Source: Alphaproteobacteria bacterium (GTDB lineage Bacteria; Pseudomonadota; Alphaproteobacteria; Rhizobiales; CAJQND01). Taken from it: a stretch of DNA of 64,000 nt. The notes beneath the pieces are model-generated. The model did no database searches. It had not been told where the DNA came from and was given only the letters and a program-made list of their open reading frames with translations. The stretch is taken from contig JAAEUE010000002.1 of NCBI GenBank assembly GCA_024227565.1, positions 52,420 to 116,419 of the forward strand, given 5' to 3'. This document shows, piece after piece, positions 26,903 through 34,600 of the stretch. The stretch's first letter is position 1, and each line of letters starts with the position of its first letter. The translations under genes were made by a program, and so were the position numbers.

Positions 26903-28279
26903 TCAGCTCTTTTGGATCAGAAAAACCTTGTCATGAACCTTTGAAACGCCAACACCCTGAAAACGTGTCAATAAACGCTGGAAGCGATCAACGCCCTGCT
27001 CGACGCTGGGAAGTGGCAAATCTGGAAAGCGGTGCTGATCAAAAGCCAGGTCACTCTTGTGTTTGGGATCGGCCCAATCGCGCCGTTTCTTTGCGGCCCG
27101 CAGCTTTGCGCTGGCCCATCCAAGAAGCTTCTTGGCAGCCGGCGAGTGTTCGCCCAGTTTTCCCGTCGTCTCGTGTTCGTCAATGATCGAGGCGATTTTA
27201 TCGCTCGCAAGTTCATCTTCTTGACACGCAATATAGGGGGTCACCAGCGCATCAATTTCATCTGACTTCTGCAATGCCAAGTCACCTGAAGCATACCCTT
27301 CCACCGCCGCCATCAGTGTCTTCAGGTCATAAACCCGGTGGCTCAGTTGGTTCGGCAAATTCTGCTCGCTCTGGGTCGAGCTCACCGGCTGGTAGGACAC
27401 AACGGGAGTATCAAGAAGATAGCCCTCCATTCCCGTGGTGCAGCCACTGTGGATCATGACTTCACTAGCGAGCAACCAAGGGTATACGTGTCCTTCGTAG
27501 AGCACGTGTACGTTCTTATGCTCGCCTCCGGCTTGCTTCCAGGAGGCATGACTTTCGGAGGGGTGGGGCCGAATGACAAGCTGCATGTCGGGGAACTTCG
27601 CTGCCAGCTCCGGAACGAGCTTGAGGAAGTGTTTGTAGAGCTCAAACTTGAGCTCGCCCTTCTTTTCGAACTTGGGTGAATTGGGATTGCCGCGCAACCC
27701 CGGGTCCACATCGCCTGGGCGGACCACTTCCTTTTCGACGAAATGATTGAGTTTGCCGAAATTTGAGTTGATCAGAATGAAACGGCCAAAGCGCCTGCGA
27801 AGCGCCTCAACCTCTTCCTGGAAATAGCCCCTGATTTCCGGCCGCGCCAGATCGCGCCGCGGATTGCCCGTGAGGTAAACTGGACCGGGCACAGGATAGG
27901 GAGCCGCCTCGAGGGTTTCCTGATTGACCGGGCCCCAGGCAAAGAAAGCTGAAACCTGACTGAAAGCAAATTTGGATGTGCGGATGATATGATACTCATC
28001 CTGATCGAATGGCAACGTTGCTTCTTCGTCCCAGGCCATGATTGTGTGGCCAAGACGCTTCATTATGGCGAACATTACATCGCTGCTCACCCGGAAATCC
28101 TTGGCCAGGTACAAACCTGCCGGAAACGAGGTGATGTTGTAGTGAATGGTGTTCTTACACCCCACATAAACGGGAAAACCCCGTTCGGCCAAGCAGCAGG
28201 CGAGCAAAAGCTTGGCGTCGAACTCGCGCGCCCAGGTTTCGCTTGGCAAAATTATTGGCGTCTTTGTCTTGATACTCAT
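26903..28279 (-). CDS. Surface carbohydrate biosynthesis protein (GT-B/epimerase-like)
   Basis: About 458 residues starting MSIKTKTPIILPSETWAREF. It resembles the surface carbohydrate biosynthesis family (TIGR04396-type) that tends to occur beside NeuB-like genes. The C-terminal half has a nucleotide-sugar-like site, with LVIRPHPSE, VHVLYEGHVYPWLLASEVMI and HSGCTTGMEGYLLDTPVVSY, similar to CDP-glycerol/capsule transferases. No membrane helices. An in-frame ATG at 28324 would add 15 poorly conserved residues, so I prefer 28279. It is co-directional with the NeuB-like gene, 90 bp upstream. Probably acts on glycan chain assembly; the reaction is unknown. Confidence 0.62.
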   Translation of the reverse strand: MSIKTKTPIILPSETWAREFDAKLLLACCLAERGFPVYVGCKNTIHYNITSFPAGLYLAKDFRVSSDVMFAIMKRLGHTIMAWDEEATLPFDQDEYHIIRTSKFAFSQVSAFFAWGPVNQETLEAAPYPVPGPVYLTGNPRRDLARPEIRGYFQEEVEALRRRFGRFILINSNFGKLNHFVEKEVVRPGDVDPGLRGNPNSPKFEKKGELKFELYKHFLKLVPELAAKFPDMQLVIRPHPSESHASWKQAGGEHKNVHVLYEGHVYPWLLASEVMIHSGCTTGMEGYLLDTPVVSYQPVSSTQSEQNLPNQLSHRVYDLKTLMAAVEGYASGDLALQKSDEIDALVTPYIACQEDELASDKIASIIDEHETTGKLGEHSPAAKKLLGWASAKLRAAKKRRDWADPKHKSDLAFDQHRFPDLPLPSVEQGVDRFQRLLTRFQGVGVSKVHDKVFLIQKS

Positions 28280-28407
28280 CCCACGCCACAACTTTTCTGA
28301 AAAGGCGAGGCTGGCACCGCCCATTTGAACGATGCCGGTTGTTGTAACCGCGGTCTCATATCAGACCAATTGCCGTAAAGCCAGCCCACGTGACGTCGCT
28401 GGTCGCG

Positions 28408-30726
28408 TCAAGCCACCGGCAAAGTGCCACGCACCTTGGTTTGATTGAGACCAAGCATGTCCACAGCCGTTTGGAGCTCGGTGGGTGAACCAGGCCCATG
28501 CCCCGTCACCAGCACAATATCGTGGGCAATGGCCGCTAAGGCTGGCGCGGAGGCGTTCTGTTGCAACTGGCCGCCATCAAAGATTATCAAATCAAATCCA
28601 CTAACGGAGCTCAAGACACGGGTGCGCAGTGCGCTCTCGGTCAAAACGGGTTCTGGGCCGCGCCGACTCTCGGTAGCCGGCACAAACGCGACGGTCAACT
28701 CGGGATGCTTGATCATAACATCGCCGGGCGCGACGATCCCACCCGCGATTTCACCAAGTCCGACAACCGCTGTGCTTGCGAGCGTCGTGGAAAGTTGGCG
28801 CCCCGAAAATTCAGCATCAACTAGCAACACCCGGTCGCCGCTACACGCCGCGGACAAGGCAAGGTTCATGGCAATGCCAGGACGGGCCTCAACTTCGCTG
28901 CATGAGCCGATAACCACTGTCTGGGGAACTCCTCGCCGCCTGGTGGTCCGCAAGATCCGGTTCAGCTGTCCCATGGCGGCGCTGGCAAGCGACATGGGGT
29001 CGCTCGTAACGAAAGGATAGAGGGCGGTTGGGTCGCTTAACCCAGATACTGCCGCCAGCGGGCGTAAAGATACTTCGGCCACATATGGCGGGCGCGGGGA
29101 GGGCGCCACAAAGGGCTCCGAAACCGGAACTGAAGAGGGAGCAACAGGTGGGACCGGGGGAACTGGAAAGACCGGAGAGGGACCTGGCGCGGCGCCAGTG
29201 GGGGCTGGGTAGGCCGCCATGCGTTGGGCAATACCGCCAGGCGCATGGGGCCTTGCTTGGACTATTGCCGATGGGTCTGACCATGATGTTTGAACTATTG
29301 GGTTTTCGGGGCGTGCCAAGACGTAGACCGAGCCTGCGAACAACCCTATTCCAAAGCCCAGCACCAGTAGAGCTGGCAGAGGCAATCCAGCCGGACCAGC
29401 AGGAACGTTGGCAGGGGAGACAATACGCATGCTGGCCGTAGCTGCAGGTTCTTGCGTGCCAGCTTGGCGGGCCTTCGCCAACATTGCGTCATAGACCGCC
29501 TTTGCCGTTTGCACCTGGCGCTCCAGTTCACGGAGCCGAACCAGAGATTTGTTGGTCTTGACCGTATCGCCCGTTCTCTTTTGCAGCTCTTGTTCAAGTT
29601 CCAGCAGGTTGGTTTGCAGTCTCACAGCCTCCGATTTGGCCGCAGTTGCAATTCTTTCCAGCTCAACATTAATCTGTCTGCTCAGCGAATCTGCCTGGTC
29701 GCGCATTTGCTTCAGTTCAGGATTGTCTGGATGCAGCACTGCTTCACGTGCAACTTGGCGGACCTTGAGAGATGCGAGTCGGACCCTCAGCTGAGTGACG
29801 ATTTCTGATTGAATTGCGTCCGTGAGAGAATCCAAACTGGTGCCGCTGCGCTGGAGCCGTTCGATTTGCTCGAATTTGGTCCGTGATTGTGCAGCCCGGG
29901 CCCGGGCCCTGATAAGTTCAGCGCCCAGTTGCGATAATTGCTGATCGTTCACAAGGCGGCCGGTTTCATCCTCCAGATGATTGGCGGTCTTATATTCTTC
30001 AACCTGGGCTTCGGCGGCTTTTAGCGTGGCGCGCAGCTCGTCGAGCTGCTGAGTCAATGAGGACGCCGCTTTACCCGCAAGAGAGGCTTTGGCTTCAATT
30101 TCGGTGCTCACGTAAGTCGCAGCGATAGCTTTAGTCAAACGCGCCGACTTTCGAGCGCTGCCCGTTGAGACCGAAAGTTCGAGCACATAGCTGCCGGGAA
30201 CGCGCCTTACGCTGGTAGCAGTTGCAAGCAGGCGGAGCGCCCGCTGATCTGGGCTGATTTTGGCTTGCGGACCTGACCCGAAGATCATCGAGACAAAGTC
30301 GACTTTTACGCCAAACTCGGGATCTAACGTCAGGCTCTCTGACTTGACGACGCGGCTCAACACACCGTCAGACACGATGACTTGCATCTGACTTGTCATC
30401 ACGGAAAGATTCGCCGAGCCTTCGCCAAAGCTTGGCGTGTGGTTTTTGTCCACACCCTGAGACCGGGGTGGCTCAATCAGGATGCGGGTCGATGACACAA
30501 ATTTTGGTGGAAGCAGAACGGAATAGACGGTTGCAACCAAGGCGAACAGTCCAGCAATGGCGAGTACCCTGCCCTTGCTCTTCCACAGTTTGGACCGCGA
30601 TGCGCCAAGATTGACCGCATGGGGCAGAAATGGAGTAGGTGCCGAGCCGTCAAATCCTTGAGGGCCAGCCTGTGAAACCGTTGCGGCGTTTAGTGTGTTC
30701 ACGAAATGCTCTCTGCTTCTTGGCAT
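28408..30726 (-). CDS. Wzc/GumC-like polysaccharide co-polymerase with degenerate tyrosine kinase domain
   Basis: 772 residues. One helix at about 54-72, a Wzz-type periplasmic region with a long coiled coil (about 200-420), a second helix at about 448-470, a proline-rich linker (490-555) and a C-terminal BY-kinase-like domain (about 602-772). The domain keeps a Walker A' (VLLVDAEF) and a Walker B-like FDLIIFDGG, but the P-loop position reads GSCSEVEARPG (28908-28876) with no GK[ST], and there is no tyrosine cluster at the C-terminus. The family sets chain length and export of capsule or exopolysaccharide; here ATP binding is probably lost. The start ATG has no clear Shine-Dalgarno. Confidence 0.82.
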   Translation of the reverse strand: MPRSREHFVNTLNAATVSQAGPQGFDGSAPTPFLPHAVNLGASRSKLWKSKGRVLAIAGLFALVATVYSVLLPPKFVSSTRILIEPPRSQGVDKNHTPSFGEGSANLSVMTSQMQVIVSDGVLSRVVKSESLTLDPEFGVKVDFVSMIFGSGPQAKISPDQRALRLLATATSVRRVPGSYVLELSVSTGSARKSARLTKAIAATYVSTEIEAKASLAGKAASSLTQQLDELRATLKAAEAQVEEYKTANHLEDETGRLVNDQQLSQLGAELIRARARAAQSRTKFEQIERLQRSGTSLDSLTDAIQSEIVTQLRVRLASLKVRQVAREAVLHPDNPELKQMRDQADSLSRQINVELERIATAAKSEAVRLQTNLLELEQELQKRTGDTVKTNKSLVRLRELERQVQTAKAVYDAMLAKARQAGTQEPAATASMRIVSPANVPAGPAGLPLPALLVLGFGIGLFAGSVYVLARPENPIVQTSWSDPSAIVQARPHAPGGIAQRMAAYPAPTGAAPGPSPVFPVPPVPPVAPSSVPVSEPFVAPSPRPPYVAEVSLRPLAAVSGLSDPTALYPFVTSDPMSLASAAMGQLNRILRTTRRRGVPQTVVIGSCSEVEARPGIAMNLALSAACSGDRVLLVDAEFSGRQLSTTLASTAVVGLGEIAGGIVAPGDVMIKHPELTVAFVPATESRRGPEPVLTESALRTRVLSSVSGFDLIIFDGGQLQQNASAPALAAIAHDIVLVTGHGPGSPTELQTAVDMLGLNQTKVRGTLPVA

Positions 30727-30833
30727 CTAATGTGTGCGCCGCAGAGTAGCGCCGGTAGGGCTAATGTTTGGTTAAATCTTGCTTACCGGAGTGTTTCAGG
30801 TTGGGGTTGCCCTGGGGAAAGGGCACACGCATC

Positions 30834-31556
30834 TTAAGACGGCGAGAAGATGTAGCCGACGCCCCGTACCGTCTTAATGATTTGTGGTTTCGCCGGGTCC
30901 AGTTCGATCTTCTTGCGCAATCTGGAAATTCGGATATCAATGCTTCGGTCAAATGGGTCCCAATCGCGGTCATGGGCCATTTCCAGAAGCTGGTCTCGGT
31001 TCAGTACGCGTCCGGAATGATCGGCGAAAACCTTCAACAAATTGAATTCCATAGCTGTGATCGCGATTTCTTCGCCATCGGCGGCAAACAATTTATGCTG
31101 TTCAATATCGAGCAGGCAGTTGCCAAAATGCACGACATTTTCAGATGACGATGCGGATGCAGCACCAGGCGTGGCCGCTTGGACGGTTGTGCGCCGGAGC
31201 ACGGCTTTGATCCTGGCCAACAATTCGCGCAAATCAACAGGTTTTGCGAGATAATCGTCCGCGCCCATCTCCAGCCCGATAATGCGGTCAACCGTTTCGC
31301 CGGATGCAGTGAGCATAATGATGCCTGTGTCGCCGCGTTCGCGCAGGAAGCGCGCCAGGGACAAACCGTCCTCACCAGGCATCATGATGTCGAGGATGAC
31401 CACATCAACATCTTCTATGTCTACGAGCTCGCGCAGAGCCAGGCCGCCATCCACCGGGGAGACCCGGTAACCCTGGAGCTCGAGATATTCGCTGACGGTG
31501 TCGCGAATGTCTGGTTCGTCATCGCAAACCACAATGTGTTCAGCGGTCTCCGCCAT
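30834..31556 (-). CDS. OmpR/PhoB-family response regulator
   Basis: A 240-residue two-component regulator. The receiver has CDDEPDIR, the phospho-acceptor Asp in VVILDIMMPGEDG, and Lys in YLAKPVDLRELLARI. The winged-helix effector (about residues 138-240) has the OmpR signature DRSIDIRISRLRKKIE...VRGVGYIF. It starts 64 bp after the stop of the 1965-residue PAS kinase on the same strand, so the pair is probably one operon and a cognate system. The glycan genes lie immediately downstream on the same strand and are natural candidate targets. Confidence 0.92.
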   Translation of the reverse strand: MAETAEHIVVCDDEPDIRDTVSEYLELQGYRVSPVDGGLALRELVDIEDVDVVILDIMMPGEDGLSLARFLRERGDTGIIMLTASGETVDRIIGLEMGADDYLAKPVDLRELLARIKAVLRRTTVQAATPGAASASSSENVVHFGNCLLDIEQHKLFAADGEEIAITAMEFNLLKVFADHSGRVLNRDQLLEMAHDRDWDPFDRSIDIRISRLRKKIELDPAKPQIIKTVRGVGYIFSPS

Positions 31557-31620
31557 GGCTCACTCCAATCTGCGCAATTTTTCCGCACAAATTCCTATAT
31601 ACCAATTTCGAGAACAATCA

Positions 31621-34600
31621 TCACTCTTTATCAGCTTCCCTCAACGTGCTGAACAGATCGCGCAGCTCGTTCGGGCGGATCGGCTTTTCTAAGAACGGCC
31701 GCTGGGAAGCGTCCAGGAACGCACGGGCTTTGGGGCTCATGGTGTCACCAGTGATAAAACCCACCCGGTTTGCAAGTGCTGGGTAGTGTTCTTTCAGTTT
31801 GGCAAACAAACTGGCACCGTCCAAGTTTGCCATCTTGAGGTCGCTGAGAATGACCGAAAAGCTCTCGCGCTGGATCTTCCGCAAGGCTTCAGCGCCAGAG
31901 TTGGCCACCGTGACATCGTGGCCATCTGAGCCCAGGACCTCCGCAATGAGATCGGCCACGTCGACCTCATCATCGATCACCAGCACCTTGGTTTTTTGCT
32001 CCTGGCTAGCATGCTCGAGCGTTTCGTCGGCCAATTCGTCTACCTGTTTGGACGCGGGCAGCCGGACGAAGAAGGCCGTTCCCTGACCGGGTTTGCACTC
32101 GACCCTTATGGAGCCCCCATGAGTTTCAACGATTCGGTGGCAGAACGCTAAGCCAATCCCCGTGCCCTCGCCCACCTCCTTGGTGGTGAAAAACGGTTCA
32201 AACACGCGCGAACGTACGGCTTCGGGAATACCGGGGCCTGAATCCTGGACTTTTACCACCACATCATTTCGCGCAGCATCGAATCTGCTGACAACCTTGA
32301 CCCGCTTGGGACCCTGCCACCCCCTGAGAGCCTGTTCGGCGTTGACGATGAGATTGATGAAAATCTGATTGAGTTGATCTGGATCCCCCCAAATGGCCGG
32401 AAGGTTCAGAGAGAGGCGCAGCGCAAGGTTCACACCGGACGTGCGCAAGGCATAGCCGGCCACCTCGAGGGAAGTTTCCACAACATCATTGATGTTTACG
32501 TTAGAGGTTTGCGCCGGCTGCTGGCGCGCCATGGCCAGGAAAGTCTTAACGATCCGTGCGCACCGGTCTGCCGCGTTGCCGATTTTATCAGCTCGCACCT
32601 TCGTCTTCTCGTCGGCGGCCGTTTCGCTCAGCATGAGCGACTGACCAACCACGACCGACAAAGGATTGTTCAATTCATGAGCTACGCCGGCCAGCAGTTC
32701 GCCCAACGCACTAAGTTTTTCAGATTGGTGCAGCACTTCCCTCTGCCGGGTCAGCTCCTGTTGCATGGTGATCCGGTCTGTGAGGTCATAGGCGTTCGAT
32801 ACCGCCACATCCTCACCGTGGAAATCAATTAAACGGCCGGACACCGACACCCAACAGGTGTCCCCATTGGGCCGTTTCATTTGCACTTCAAATTCGTCGA
32901 CGAATCCATTGCGCTGCAGCTCATCAGCATAGCGGTCACGGTCAGCCGGATCTACGTAATAATCAATTGCGGTGTCAGCCACACCGTACAGTTCAACTGT
33001 GGCTGGGCTCTGATACAATATCTTGCCGTCGCTGACCTTGGTCATTTGAATGCTGGCCGTGCAGGCTTCCAGAACGCGGCGCACCATTTCATCGGCCTCG
33101 CGCTGCATCTCCTGCATTTTCTTTTGTTCTGTAATGTCCGTACGAGTGGCCACAAAGCCGCCTTCCCGGGTCGGGCTGATGGCAGCTGAATACCAACGTC
33201 CGTCAGATTGCTGAAATTCAAACCCTTGGATATGCGTGTCTTTCCAGGGATTGCCGTCGGGTAGGCCCCAGTTGGCCGCTTCGGTTGTGAATTGACCAGC
33301 TTCGGTCGCCACATCAAGAAGATCTTGCAGTTTGGCGCCGGGCTTATGAAGGTGGCCATTCAACGGGTTCATTTTTTTGAACAATGAATTGCACATGACC
33401 AACCGGTGCTCGGCGTCGTAAAGAATGAAGCCTTCCTGCAGGGATTCAATAGCGTCCCTCAGCAATTGGTGGACGCGGCGCGACTCTTCTTCAACTGCAA
33501 CCCTCTCGGTGAGATCGGAAATCGTGGACACAACCACCTTATGGCCGCGGAAATCGGCATATGCCGCCGAGACTGCTGCCCAGAATGGCTCACCACTTCC
33601 TTTACGTAGCTGCATTCTGCGGTCGATCACCTCTCCGGTGGCTTCCAGGTCCCTATGCAATTCAAGCTGGTCTTGGGGGCTCACATAAGTTGCGGCCAGA
33701 TCATCACGCTCACCTAGGATCGCCACCGCCGCGGGGCTTCTGAACAGAAACTCTCCATCAGCGATACGCCGCATTTCCAGGGCAGATGGGCAAGCATTAA
33801 CAAGCTGGCGGACCACCGCATCGGCCTCGCGCTGGGCTTCTTCCATGGCCTTGCGCTCAGTGATGTCCACCCGGGTGATCACAAAGCCGCCATCGCGGGT
33901 GGGGCGCCTGGCGCCGGAGTACCAGTGACCATCGGAGGTTTGGAAATCATAACGCCGTTCGGTGATGACCGAACCCTTTTTGCGCTCGTCCAACCACTCT
34001 TCAACACGGCCAATGGCGTCGGTATACTGGCCGCGCTTGCCACCGGTGCTGAGCAAGTCAAAATATTCTGTGCCAGGAACAATTTTATCGCGCAGGAGGG
34101 GGTTCATCGCAATATAACGCTCGTTACACATGACAAGCTTGTGCTCATTGTCGAACAGCGCGAAACCCTCCGACAGAGAATCGATGGCATCTGTCAGGCG
34201 CTCTTTGGCATGGCGGGTTGCTTCTTCGGCCTCCATCCGGTCGGTGAGGTCAAGAGAGTTCGAGACCACCACCGTCTCTCCCTGAAACTCGATCAGGCGG
34301 GCAGAAATGGAAACCCAAACCGGGTCTTTTGCGGCATTGAAGAGTTCAACTTCAAAATCGTCAATCACACCAACCGTGTTGAGACGGTTGATGTATTCCA
34401 GTCGGTCATCGGGATTGATGTAGTAGTCGCGGCCATCTTCAACCTCGCCAAACAGAGCGTAATGCGCCGGGCTCCGGTAGAGCAGTTCGGCTGTTTCCAC
34501 GGTCGACATCTGGATGGGGATTGGGCAGGCATCCAAGACTTGCCGGACCACCGCATCGCTCTGACGCTGGGCTTCCTCCATGAGCTTGCGCTCTGTTACA

